Below, piece after piece: positions 27,377-36,093 of a stretch of 64,000 nucleotides of DNA (the first letter of the stretch is position 1; each line of letters starts with the position of its first letter). A program made the position numbers and the translations under genes. The notes under the pieces are model-generated. The model was given only the letters and a program-made list of their open reading frames with translations, searched no databases and was not told where the DNA came from. The stretch spans positions 1,490,001 to 1,554,000 of the forward strand of contig NZ_CP056775.1 in assembly GCF_016894445.1 (NCBI RefSeq), read 5' to 3'. Source of the DNA: Dyadobacter sandarakinus. GTDB lineage: Bacteria; Bacteroidota; Bacteroidia; Cytophagales; Spirosomataceae.

Positions 27377-28498
27377 ATGGAGCCCGCCGCCACAACCAAC
27401 TCCGGAAATCCCTTACGCAAGATCATCCATATTGATATGGACGCATTCTACGCGTCGGTGGAGCAGCGGGACTTTCCTCAGTACCGCGGCAAACCCATTG
27501 CGGTAGGCGGCTCTCCTACCGGCCGTGGCGTGGTAGCGACGGCAAGCTACGAGGCAAGAAAGTACGGTGTGAAGTCGGCCATGTCTTCGGCCAAGGCAAT
27601 CCAGCTATGTCCGCAGCTCATTTTTGTGCGCCCCCGGTTTGATGTTTATAAAACAGTTTCGTCCCAGATCCGGGACATTTTCAGGCGCTATACAGACATT
27701 ATTGAGCCCCTTTCGCTGGATGAAGCATTCTTGGACGTGACTGTCGATAAGCAACAGATCGGCTCTGCGATGGACATTGCAGGGCGGATCAAGGCGGCGA
27801 TCCGGGACGAGCTCCACCTTACAGCATCCGCGGGCGTGTCGGTGAACAAATTCGTGGCCAAAATAGCTTCGGACATTAACAAACCCGACGGGATTACCTT
27901 CATCGGCCCATCGAAAGTAGAGACCTTCATCAACAATCTTCCGGTAGAGAAATTTTTTGGCGTAGGCAGGGTGACCGCTGCCAAGATGCAGCGTATGCAG
28001 CTGTTTACCGGAGCGGATCTTAAAAAACTTACAGAGGATGAGCTGGTGCGGCATTTTGGAAAAACAGGCCGCTTTTTTTACCAGATCGTACGCGGTATCG
28101 ACGACCGCCAGGTGCAGCCCCACCGCGAGACCAAATCGCTGGGCCCTGAGGATACATTTACCAAAGACCTCACCGAAATGGAAGATATGTATGCAGAACT
28201 CGAAAGGATCGGGGAAACCGTTTGCACCCGCCTGGAAAAGAAGCAGCTGAAAGGGCGAACACTGACGTTGAAAGTAAAATTCGCAGACTTCACCCAGCTG
28301 ACGCGCAACTATTCTTTCCTGCATCCGGTGGGAGACCTGAACACCATTACGGGTACTGCCATTGAGCTCCTCAATAAACTGGAGATGCAGGGCAAGGCCG
28401 TGCGGCTGCTGGGTATTTCGCTGTCCAACTTCGGAGAGCGGGAAGTAGTGCGCCGCCCGGGTTACCCCGAGCAGCTCGAACTTTTCCCTTTAACCTGA
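27377..28498 (+). CDS. dinB: DNA polymerase IV (Y-family)
   Basis: The 373-residue protein matches DinB in full: the first catalytic carboxylate in HIDMDAFYASVEQRD (about residue 20), the second pair in SLDEAFLDVT, the palm and finger regions, helix-hairpin-helix residues (FFGVGRVTAAKMQ) and a little-finger domain ending in a QLELFPLT tail that resembles a beta-clamp-binding motif. It performs error-prone translesion synthesis. The ATG at 27377 gives a normal length. There is no SOS box that I can recognise upstream. It converges with the cyclase-like gene with a 3-bp gap. Confidence 0.95.
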   Translation: MEPAATTNSGNPLRKIIHIDMDAFYASVEQRDFPQYRGKPIAVGGSPTGRGVVATASYEARKYGVKSAMSSAKAIQLCPQLIFVRPRFDVYKTVSSQIRDIFRRYTDIIEPLSLDEAFLDVTVDKQQIGSAMDIAGRIKAAIRDELHLTASAGVSVNKFVAKIASDINKPDGITFIGPSKVETFINNLPVEKFFGVGRVTAAKMQRMQLFTGADLKKLTEDELVRHFGKTGRFFYQIVRGIDDRQVQPHRETKSLGPEDTFTKDLTEMEDMYAELERIGETVCTRLEKKQLKGRTLTLKVKFADFTQLTRNYSFLHPVGDLNTITGTAIELLNKLEMQGKAVRLLGISLSNFGEREVVRRPGYPEQLELFPLT

Positions 28499-28501
28499 AA
28501 C

Positions 28502-29683
28502 TTACAGAAGCAATGCATCCACGCGGTGTGCCTGTACCTTGCCCTCGCAGGGTGACCACGAAAATATGGTAAATCGGCCGTCCTGGGACGCCACCAGTGC
28601 AATCGTGTCGCGCTGGTCGTACACAAACTGGGCTGCTGACAAATGCCGGGTACCACCGTTCTGTACGGGGTGCACTACCGCCGGAACATTGCCCAGCACA
28701 GGCTCCGTCACGAGCATTTCCTCCACCGCCGGCGCTCCTTCCGCCCGGCTGATCTTCGCGCCAAAGGCAAGCAGCTCATATTGCTCATTGATAATGGTAG
28801 CACCGTCCACAGCAGTAAGCCCTGCCAGGTGGTCGATCGCGGCAGTGAGCTGTCCCTGCCAGACCACGGGATGCAGCTCATCGCGAAAGCGCCGGTGCAC
28901 CGAGGATAGCTCGGAAAATGGTTGTACCTGGTAGGTAATCGGATGCACGATCGAGCGCCGCCAGCGTTCACTTCCTTTGGGTACGACGAGCAAAATACCG
29001 CCGCGTTCGTGGCTGCGCATGGATACTGCCACTTGCACCAGAATATTGAGTGAGTCATTCCAGATGGTAGAGGCCGTAAAGCCGATCATGGAATTGATTA
29101 CCGAAGGACAGTCCCTCACCCGCCCGCTCGACTCGTCGACCACTTTTACCTGGTCACCTTTAAGAACCGCCACGTTCACGAATTTTCCAAAACCATCAAC
29201 CCTCCGGTGCTTGATCACGAGCATACCGGGTTCAATGACTTCCAGCACAAAGCACAGGCCCGGAATGACGCGGGTGGTGCCCCATATTTTCAGCTCGCCA
29301 CCATAATTCCAGATGCCAAGATGGATGCCTGAACGTTCCACTGCCGGTGCGAGCTTCGTCAGGTTGGCACTTGTAAGCGGCAGGTTCTGACCGAAAATGA
29401 GGGGATGTTCAGCAGCCTCCGGCGGCAGGAAGGCAAGTGAAATTTTGGGAGAACGTCCCTCTTCCCTGCCCAGACTGGCCCAGAAAGTGGTATCAATGAT
29501 CGTCTCGATCATACCAGCCGTCGGGATAGGTGCCAGCTCCTGTTCATAGTAGCTGCGGACCGACAAATGATGCTTCTGAAAGTGCCGCTCAACTTCTGCC
29601 GAAACAATGCGGGCTGCTTTATAGGTCGTGACCGGTACCGAGGCTCCTTCACTTACCTCGGGTCTAGGGAGATCAAAAATCAT
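28502..29683 (-). CDS. Diadenylate-cyclase-like protein with N-terminal sensor domain (DACNV-DisA_N type)
   Basis: The 393-residue soluble protein has a long N-terminal region (about 1-215) that I match, from memory of its order, to the probable sensor domain placed before some DAC domains. The C-terminal part (about 220-380) follows the DisA_N pattern: RGGILLVV (227-234), VDGATII (292-298), GGTRHLSAA (343-351) and DTIALVASQDGRFTIF (359-374). The catalytic DGA aspartate (Asp293) is present. The RHR motif is reduced to RHL, and the usual VSEETG becomes ASQDG. It may make c-di-AMP, another cyclic nucleotide, or bind one without catalysis. It has no membrane helices, unlike CdaA, and no adjacent effector gene. 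Confidence 0.72.
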   Translation of the reverse strand: MIFDLPRPEVSEGASVPVTTYKAARIVSAEVERHFQKHHLSVRSYYEQELAPIPTAGMIETIIDTTFWASLGREEGRSPKISLAFLPPEAAEHPLIFGQNLPLTSANLTKLAPAVERSGIHLGIWNYGGELKIWGTTRVIPGLCFVLEVIEPGMLVIKHRRVDGFGKFVNVAVLKGDQVKVVDESSGRVRDCPSVINSMIGFTASTIWNDSLNILVQVAVSMRSHERGGILLVVPKGSERWRRSIVHPITYQVQPFSELSSVHRRFRDELHPVVWQGQLTAAIDHLAGLTAVDGATIINEQYELLAFGAKISRAEGAPAVEEMLVTEPVLGNVPAVVHPVQNGGTRHLSAAQFVYDQRDTIALVASQDGRFTIFSWSPCEGKVQAHRVDALLL

Positions 29684-30496
29684 CTGACGAACATTTTAAT
29701 GGTGATGTTCCAGGCTTGTGAATGCCTGACAAACGGGTTTGGGCCGATTACCTGTATGAACAAACGCAGACTTCAAAAAGTTGGGCGGAGCCGGCACTGA
29801 GTATTTTTTTTCTCAACAATCCAAGACTTTTTACCCATCATCAGAAGCGCATTGCTGTGACAATGAACAATTTTCAGCCGCAGAATAAGTGTTTATCTAT
29901 TTTGTTCTACAAAAAAATGCACCTTGCGTTCCAACCAATCCCGGTACGCTGACGTCGTACACTATATAAAATGCCGGAAGGCAATCGATCCGGCGGCCAT
30001 GAACATTGCAAAAACACCAATCAAATGAATACTTCAGTAAGAGAACACAGGATGCCGCACCGATGCACTTGTCCGGGTAAAGGCGGGAATAATTGGAGAA
30101 TAGAAATAATGTTTTTACCAAATGCCGGAAAGGCATAGACAAACCCGGTGATCCGCTGAACCAGACAGTTGAAAGTACCTTTGCGCTTCTTCCAAATCCA
30201 CCAACCAAAGCCAGCAATCCTTATTCTGCCGTCCCTATTTCAGCTCCGGGCTGCCTATGCCGAAAAAAGAAAGTAACCGGCCATTGACAAGCGTATATAG
30301 GTCTGCGAGGCCGTTTTCAGGTCGAAAAGGATGGTTCAATTATTTACAAGTGGATTTTACATTCAAAGCAGAGGGCAATGAAATATGAGTACAAGGCGTT
30401 TGAAAAGCATTCCGCTTCCTTCTTCGCCCACAAAGTTTACTTAAAACTGAATGCTATCGGGTACACTATATACTCTACACTTAAACAGGAAGATTA
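29684..30496. other. Gene-free stretch upstream of the glycosyltransferase cluster
   Basis: No reading frame here has coding character (longest are 60-105 codons, overlapping and unlike any family), and I see no tRNA or known riboswitch. Observed: the 12-mer GTACACTATATA occurs at 29957-29968 and again at 30461-30472, the latter 25 bp before the first glycosyltransferase; ATGCCGGAAGGCA-like words recur near 29970 and 30121; TACCTTTG, a possible -7 box, occurs near 30177. The stretch may hold a long leader or regulatory region for the cluster, or decayed sequence. Confidence 0.5.
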
Positions 30497-31480
30497 ATGA
30501 AAAGCATCTCGGTAGTAATTCCGAACTACAACGGAAGACACCTGTTCGAAAAGTATTTCGAGAGTAATTACAGGATTCTTCAGCGGCTCGGCACCAATGT
30601 CCAGATCATTGTCGTCGACGATGCGTCCAAGGATGATTCCGTCGCTTACCTGGAAGAACATTACGGTGACGAGATTACCATCATCCGTAAGGAACAAAAT
30701 TCAGGCTTTTCACACACCTGCAATCTGGGCATCCAGCAAGCAAACAACGATCTGATATTTCTTCTCAATACCGATGTGACCCTTGAAGAAGGTTATTTTG
30801 AGAAGCTTTACAAATATTTTGAGCTGGAAGACACCTTTGGTGTTATGGGGCGCATTATCGGAATGGATGACGACAATATCCTGGATGCCGCCCGCTCACC
30901 CAAAATCCTGGGGAGAAAGATTAAACCGAGCAACTTCTTCTATTTGCAGGATTCCGATAGTCTTACGCCGACTTTTTACCTTTCCGGTGCCATCGCGCTG
31001 ATGGATACGCGTAAACTGAAAGCGATCAACGGTTTCAATGAAATGTTTAACCCTTATTACGGGGAAGATCAGGAAATGTCGATCCGCGCGTGGCGACTCG
31101 GCTGGAAATGCTACTACGAGCACAATGCAGTGTGCCGGCACGAGGTTTCGGCCAGTACCAAGGGGCATAAGGACAATTATTCTGTCAAAAGAATTTATTT
31201 CCGCAACCGGTACTACATGCACCACCTGCACCTGCACGGCATTGACCTGAATCTGTATCATTTGCAGGTAATTCTGAGCGATGTCATTCCCAGTATCCTG
31301 ACGTTCCAGTTTTATAAAGCGCAGGCTTACTTCGATTTTCTGCAGAATATGAACGAGCTGAAACTGAAGAAGACAGCGTTCACCAAGCAGATGAAAACCT
31401 ACAAATCGAACATTGGCATCAAGGAAATTATGGAGAACATCCATTTCATGCTACAACACAAGCAGGTAATTAAATTATAG
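30497..31480 (+). CDS. Family 2 glycosyltransferase
   Basis: The 327-residue enzyme has a GT-A fold: VVIPNYNGRHLFEKYF at the N-terminus, DDASKDDS at about 37-44 for nucleotide binding, LNTDVTLEEGYF with the metal-binding acidic motif, and GEDQEMSIRAWRLGW with the catalytic-base-like acidic cluster. The rest (about 230-327) has a hydrophobic, basic C-terminus without clear membrane spans, so it is likely peripheral at the inner membrane. It resembles rhamnosyl/GlcNAc transferases for surface glycans. It opens the cluster after an 813-bp gene-free stretch and is followed by a hairpin before the ABC exporter gene. Confidence 0.9.
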   Translation: MKSISVVIPNYNGRHLFEKYFESNYRILQRLGTNVQIIVVDDASKDDSVAYLEEHYGDEITIIRKEQNSGFSHTCNLGIQQANNDLIFLLNTDVTLEEGYFEKLYKYFELEDTFGVMGRIIGMDDDNILDAARSPKILGRKIKPSNFFYLQDSDSLTPTFYLSGAIALMDTRKLKAINGFNEMFNPYYGEDQEMSIRAWRLGWKCYYEHNAVCRHEVSASTKGHKDNYSVKRIYFRNRYYMHHLHLHGIDLNLYHLQVILSDVIPSILTFQFYKAQAYFDFLQNMNELKLKKTAFTKQMKTYKSNIGIKEIMENIHFMLQHKQVIKL

Positions 31481-31529
31481 TCACGGGCGGGTTTTCTGCC
31501 GATATGGGTTAATTTTGACCCTCTAAAAA

Positions 31530-31559
31530 CCGGAAATCTCACGATTTCCGGCTATTTTA
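31530..31559 (+). terminator. Hairpin between glycosyltransferase and ABC exporter genes
   Basis: CCGGAAAT (31530-31537) and ATTTCCGG (31544-31551) form an 8-bp stem with a 6-base loop, followed by CTATTTTAC. It may partly end the upstream transcript. A TAATTTTG box at 31510-31517 lies just before it. Confidence 0.5.
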
Positions 31560-31592
31560 CTTTCAGGCGTGCCAGTCGCGCCCTTATTGCTG

Positions 31593-33416
31593 ATGAAGAC
31601 ATATTTCAGATTACTTTCTTTTGCCCAACCCATTGCGAGATTCGCTGTACCCTACATCATTTTCACTGTTCTCGGGGTTATTTTCAATACATTAAACCTT
31701 GCACTTCTGGTACCCCTGCTGAGCACGTTGTTCAGCACGAGGGAAACTGCCGTACCCGTGCATAAGCCTGAAAGCTGGTGGGAGGTGACGGATGTCATGA
31801 CCTACTACGCACAGCTGGCCAACCAGACCTACGGTCCGCATACGGCCCTTCAGATCGTGTGCGGCGTGATTGTGCTTTCCGTGATGTTCTCCAATGTTTT
31901 CAAATACTTTTCGCAGCGGGTTATGGAAAACCTGCGCATTCATACCCTGCTGAATCTGCGAAAAACGGTTTTTGACAATGTAATGAACCTGCACACGGGC
32001 TATTTCAGCAACCAGCGGAAAGGTGATATTATTTCAAAGATTGCGTCGGACGTTCAGGTGGTGCAATTTTCTGTGACAGGGACGCTGCAGGTCGTATTCA
32101 AGGAGCCGCTTCAGCTGATTGCCTACGTGTTCATGCTTTTTGCGATTTCGGTGAAGCTTACCTTTTTTGCAGTACTTGTAATTCCGATCTCCGCATTTCT
32201 GATTTCAAAGATTGTCAAGAGATTAAAGGAGCAGGCGACCCAGGCGCAGCAGTTGTTCGGGTTGATGATCAGTTACTTGGATGAAGCACTTTCGGGCATC
32301 AAGATCATCAAGGCATTCAATGCCACCCAGGATATCAAGGACAAATTTCATCAGGAAAATATCCGCTACTCCGAGCTGGGCAGGAAAATGGCGCGCCGGC
32401 AGCAGCTTGGCGGGCCCGTATCCGAATTTCTGGGTGTGCTGATGGTAGCGGTCATTGTACTCTACGGCGGCACGCTGATCCTCGACAATCAGTCTGAGCT
32501 CACCGTGCCCAAGTTCATCGGGTATATTGCCCTGTTTTCGCAGGTGATGCGCCCGGCCAAAGCACTTACAGACTCGTTCAGCACCATTCACGCGGGCATC
32601 GCTGCGGGTGAGCGTGTACTTGAACTGATTGACGAAAAACCCGCGATACAGGACGGGCCCGATGCCATTCACGTACAGGAATTCAGAGAATCCATCAGGC
32701 TTCACGACCTGTCGTTCTCCTACCCCGGCCGGCAGGTGCTCAAATCAATCAACCTGACCATACCGAAAGGAAAGACGATTGCGCTGGTAGGTCCGTCGGG
32801 CGGTGGCAAGTCAACGCTGATGGACCTCATACCAAGGTTTATCGAGGCAGATCAAGGAAGTGTTACGCTGGACGGACTCGATACCCGCCAGATCAGGCTC
32901 GAATCGCTCTGGTCGCTGATTGGTGTTGTGAACCAGGAGTCGGTACTTTTCAATGAAACCATCCACGCCAACATTGCATTCGGCGTTCCGGGTGCTACCC
33001 GCGAGGCTGTGGAAGCGGCAGCCAGGGTGGCCAATGCACATGAATTTATCATGCAAACGGAGCACGGGTACAATACAAACATCGGCGACCGTGGCGTGAA
33101 GCTCTCGGGCGGACAAAAGCAGCGCCTCTGCATTGCGCGGGCCGTACTCAAAAATCCACCTGTCATGTTGCTCGACGAAGCTACGTCTGCCCTTGATACG
33201 GAATCAGAAAAGCTGGTTCAGGAAGCATTGAACAACCTGATGAGAAACCGCACTTCCCTGGTTATCGCACACAGACTCAGCACCATCCAGAGTGCCGATT
33301 GCATTGTGGTACTGGAAGACGGATGCATTGTAGAGCAGGGCAACCATGCGGAACTGATGGCGAGGGAAGGCCTTTACCGCAGGTTGGTGGACATGCAGCA
33401 GTTTACCGAAATATGA
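31593..33416 (+). CDS. MsbA-like ABC exporter (fused permease and ATPase)
   Basis: I prefer the ATG at 31593 (MKTYFRLLSF) over a GTG at 31569. The 607-residue half-transporter has six transmembrane helices (about 1-330) and an ATPase domain (about 360-600) with Walker A GPSGGGKST, signature LSGGQKQR, Walker B VMLLDEATSALD and the H-loop AHRLSTIQ. It should homodimerise and flip a lipid-linked or hydrophobic substrate across the inner membrane. Lying among glycosyltransferases, it probably exports a glycolipid or glycan precursor. Its stop overlaps the next glycosyltransferase start by 4 bp (ATGA), which implies translational coupling. Confidence 0.92.
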   Translation: MKTYFRLLSFAQPIARFAVPYIIFTVLGVIFNTLNLALLVPLLSTLFSTRETAVPVHKPESWWEVTDVMTYYAQLANQTYGPHTALQIVCGVIVLSVMFSNVFKYFSQRVMENLRIHTLLNLRKTVFDNVMNLHTGYFSNQRKGDIISKIASDVQVVQFSVTGTLQVVFKEPLQLIAYVFMLFAISVKLTFFAVLVIPISAFLISKIVKRLKEQATQAQQLFGLMISYLDEALSGIKIIKAFNATQDIKDKFHQENIRYSELGRKMARRQQLGGPVSEFLGVLMVAVIVLYGGTLILDNQSELTVPKFIGYIALFSQVMRPAKALTDSFSTIHAGIAAGERVLELIDEKPAIQDGPDAIHVQEFRESIRLHDLSFSYPGRQVLKSINLTIPKGKTIALVGPSGGGKSTLMDLIPRFIEADQGSVTLDGLDTRQIRLESLWSLIGVVNQESVLFNETIHANIAFGVPGATREAVEAAARVANAHEFIMQTEHGYNTNIGDRGVKLSGGQKQRLCIARAVLKNPPVMLLDEATSALDTESEKLVQEALNNLMRNRTSLVIAHRLSTIQSADCIVVLEDGCIVEQGNHAELMAREGLYRRLVDMQQFTEI

Positions 33417-34345
33417 TGGAAAACGCTGCGCTGGTATCGATTGCATTGTGCACCTACAACGGAGCCGAATTCCTGGAATTACAGTTGCAGTCGGTTATAG
33501 CTCAGTCATTCAAAAAATGGCAGCTGGTGGTAGTGGACGATTGTTCCACGGATGAAACCTGGAATATTTTGCAACGCTACGCCGGAGCGGACGAGCGCAT
33601 CAGTCTGCACCGGAATGCGGATAATATGGGCTACAACCGTAATTTTGAGAAAGCAGTACAGCTGTGTGACGGTGATTACATTGCCATTTGTGACCAGGAT
33701 GATGTATGGCATCCCGACAAGCTGCAGACACAGCTGAATGCAATGAGTGACCATCAGCTGGTGTACCACGACTCGGCATTGATCGACCAGCACGGTAAGC
33801 CGATGCATGTTTCAATTTCTGAAAGATTCAACTTTTACCGGGGCAGTGAGCCCGAAGTTTTCCTGTACATGAACTGTGTATCCGGACATACGATTCTGAT
33901 GAAACGCAGCCTGCTGCAGCGTGCGCTACCTTTTCCGCACCACTTTCATTACGACCAGTGGCTGGCATTTGTGGCGGCTGGTACAGGCTCGATTGACTTC
34001 ATACCCGAAAACCTTGTCCAGTACCGTCAGCACCGGAATAATAACACTGACCTGCTTGCATTGCATGTAAAGAAAAGAAGTGCGCAGGAACGCATCAGAC
34101 AACTTGAACGTGAGGAAGAGTGGCTCGCCTTGTGCTCGCGGCTAGGAGAAACCCACCGCGAACTCATCGGGCGGCTCTGGCAGCTTTGCCGCATCAGAAA
34201 CAATTCATTTATGAACCTCCGTTACGGCATTGAGATCTGGAAAAATCGCCGGACGCTTTTATATCTGCTCAAAAAACCCGCTACAAGCAAGTTTTTTTAT
34301 ACGCTGAGGAAAATATGGGGACGCAAAGCCAAGGTACTGGCCTGA
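33413..34345 (+). CDS. Family 2 glycosyltransferase
   Basis: The start is at 33413 or the next codon (33416); upstream frame extension into the ABC gene is an artefact. The 310-residue protein has the GT2 elements ALCTYNGAEFLELQLQSV, VVDDCSTDETW, CDQDDVWHPDKL (acidic metal motif) and HYDQWLAFVA. The family resembles rhamnosyltransferases that use dTDP-sugars. The C-terminal 70 residues are basic and helical. It overlaps the ABC exporter stop by 4 bp, so both are cotranslated, and is followed 20 bp later by another GT2 gene. Confidence 0.9.
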   Translation: MMENAALVSIALCTYNGAEFLELQLQSVIAQSFKKWQLVVVDDCSTDETWNILQRYAGADERISLHRNADNMGYNRNFEKAVQLCDGDYIAICDQDDVWHPDKLQTQLNAMSDHQLVYHDSALIDQHGKPMHVSISERFNFYRGSEPEVFLYMNCVSGHTILMKRSLLQRALPFPHHFHYDQWLAFVAAGTGSIDFIPENLVQYRQHRNNNTDLLALHVKKRSAQERIRQLEREEEWLALCSRLGETHRELIGRLWQLCRIRNNSFMNLRYGIEIWKNRRTLLYLLKKPATSKFFYTLRKIWGRKAKVLA

Positions 34346-34365
34346 ACCCCGTCAACAAATAACGT

Positions 34366-35322
34366 ATGAACCCGATCGTCAGCATTATCATACCCTCTTA
34401 CAACTACGGTTTTGTTATTGGCGAAACCCTGCGCAACATTCAGGATCAGTCATTTCAAAACTGGGAAGCGATCATTGTGGACGATGGCTCGCGCGACAAT
34501 ACGGCGGCGGTCGTCAGGCAATTTGTGGATACGGATGCGCGCATCCGCTTCTTCCCCCAGGAAAATAAGGGCGTGTCGGCAGCCCGCAACCTGGGTTTTC
34601 AAAAGGCTAACGGGAAATACATCCAGTTTCTGGATGCCGACGACCTGCTGAGTCGCGACAAGCTGACATTACAGGTCGATTTTCTGGAAAGAAACCCGGA
34701 TACGGACATTTCGTACACGGACCATATTTACTTTGAGACCAATAAGCCGGACATTCATTATCCGGATTATGAAATGAACCACCACAACTGGCTGCCTAAG
34801 ATTGACGCGAGGGGGTATGAGGTTGTTAATGTGCTGATATACTCCAACATAGCTGTTGTAAGTAGTCCCTTGCTCCGGCGGGAGATTGTTGAAAAAGTAA
34901 ATGGATTTCCCGAGTACAGCAACTATACCGAGGATTGGGAGTTCTGGTTTTTGTGTGCCGTAAATGGTGCCCGCTACACTTTCCTCAACCATCCCGATGC
35001 CCTTACGATGATCCGCATTCACCAGCGCAATACCAGCCGGAACATCCAGATCATGCAGGCCGGCGAGCTGAAGTACCGTAAAAGGATTGTTGCGAATGTG
35101 CAGCAATCTGCATTTTTGAGCGGGGAAGAGAAAGAGCGGCTGCTAGCCAAAAACGAGGCGAGCACCCATAAGCTTTACAAGTACATGATGTACCATGCAA
35201 ACCTGGCGAGCCCGGAGCAGCTCAGGACCATGTACGGACTCACAAGCTTCAAGACGTTTGTTTCATTTTACTTCAAAGCCCTCAACTACAAGCGGAAGGC
35301 GCTTTTCAAAAAATCAAGGTAA
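34366..35322 (+). CDS. Family 2 glycosyltransferase
   Basis: The 318-residue GT-A protein shows SIIIPSYNYGFVIGETLRNI, VDDGSRDNTAAVV, GVSAARNLGFQKANG, FLDADDLLSRDKL (the DxD region) and EDWEFWFLCA. It has no membrane segment. It is distinct from its neighbours in sequence, so the cluster seems to build a glycan of several different linkages. The stop codon is immediately followed, with no gap, by the start of the next gene. Confidence 0.9.
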   Translation: MNPIVSIIIPSYNYGFVIGETLRNIQDQSFQNWEAIIVDDGSRDNTAAVVRQFVDTDARIRFFPQENKGVSAARNLGFQKANGKYIQFLDADDLLSRDKLTLQVDFLERNPDTDISYTDHIYFETNKPDIHYPDYEMNHHNWLPKIDARGYEVVNVLIYSNIAVVSSPLLRREIVEKVNGFPEYSNYTEDWEFWFLCAVNGARYTFLNHPDALTMIRIHQRNTSRNIQIMQAGELKYRKRIVANVQQSAFLSGEEKERLLAKNEASTHKLYKYMMYHANLASPEQLRTMYGLTSFKTFVSFYFKALNYKRKALFKKSR

Positions 35323-36093
35323 ATGGTACCCGAAAATGCACAAAGCCCGGTGGAGATCGACATCATCATGCTCAGCTATGCCAGCAGCAATGCTTTAAAG
35401 AAGATCACCGAAGATGCCGTCCGGTCCCTGCAGGCTTCCGAAAATCCCGCAGAAGTGAAGTTTAACATTGTCGTGCTGGAATCGAACAAGTCGCTGAAAC
35501 CTTACCGGTACCCGGGTACGACTACCTTATATCCTTGGCAGCAGTTTGGCTACCACCGCTACATGAACATCGGGATCCGCAAAACCAGTGCGCCGTATGT
35601 GTGTATCTGCAACAACGACCTTATTTTTCATCCCGGCTGGGCCAGTGAAATCCTCAAAGCATTCCGATCGGATCCGGAACTCGTGAGCGTATCCCCGGCG
35701 TGCAGTGTGCATCATCCCGAGCACGGCATTGCTCTGAACTCCGGCTTACATTACGGCTATGAGGTACGTAAGGAACTCATCGGCTGGTGCCTGCTTTTTA
35801 AAAGGAGCATACTGAAAACGACCGGCCGCCTGGATCCTGCTTTTAAGTTCTGGTATGCTGATAATGATTACAGCAATACACTTCAGAAGTTCGGGCTCAA
35901 ACACGCCTTGGTGACTTCCTCCATTGTCGATCACCTGGAAAGCCGCACGCTGAACACGAAGAATGTGAAAGAGCGGCTTGAACTGACGAGCCGCGAGCGG
36001 TTTTACTACGAGTACAAATGGGAAGGTCGAAGCTACTTCTCCTATCTCAACCGGCTGCGTAAATTTTATACGGAGCTCAAAAAAATCCGGTGA
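35323..36093 (+). CDS. Glycosyltransferase, GT2-like
   Basis: The 256-residue protein begins directly after the preceding stop. It keeps the GT-A order (IDIIMLSYASS, IVVLESN, MNIGIRKTSAPYVCICNNDLIFHPGW, LDPAFKFWYADNDYSNTLQKFG), but its nucleotide-binding loop is atypical, with ESNKSLKPY in place of the usual DDxSxD. NNDLIF carries the acidic metal-binding position. It probably transfers one sugar of the glycan made by this cluster. It converges with the next gene, with no intergenic bases. Confidence 0.82.
   Translation: MVPENAQSPVEIDIIMLSYASSNALKKITEDAVRSLQASENPAEVKFNIVVLESNKSLKPYRYPGTTTLYPWQQFGYHRYMNIGIRKTSAPYVCICNNDLIFHPGWASEILKAFRSDPELVSVSPACSVHHPEHGIALNSGLHYGYEVRKELIGWCLLFKRSILKTTGRLDPAFKFWYADNDYSNTLQKFGLKHALVTSSIVDHLESRTLNTKNVKERLELTSRERFYYEYKWEGRSYFSYLNRLRKFYTELKKIR

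Noticed and set aside
29722-30287. Small reading frames in the spacer before the glycan cluster
   Set aside because: They overlap in different frames and strands, have no family features, no promoter in register and uneven composition.
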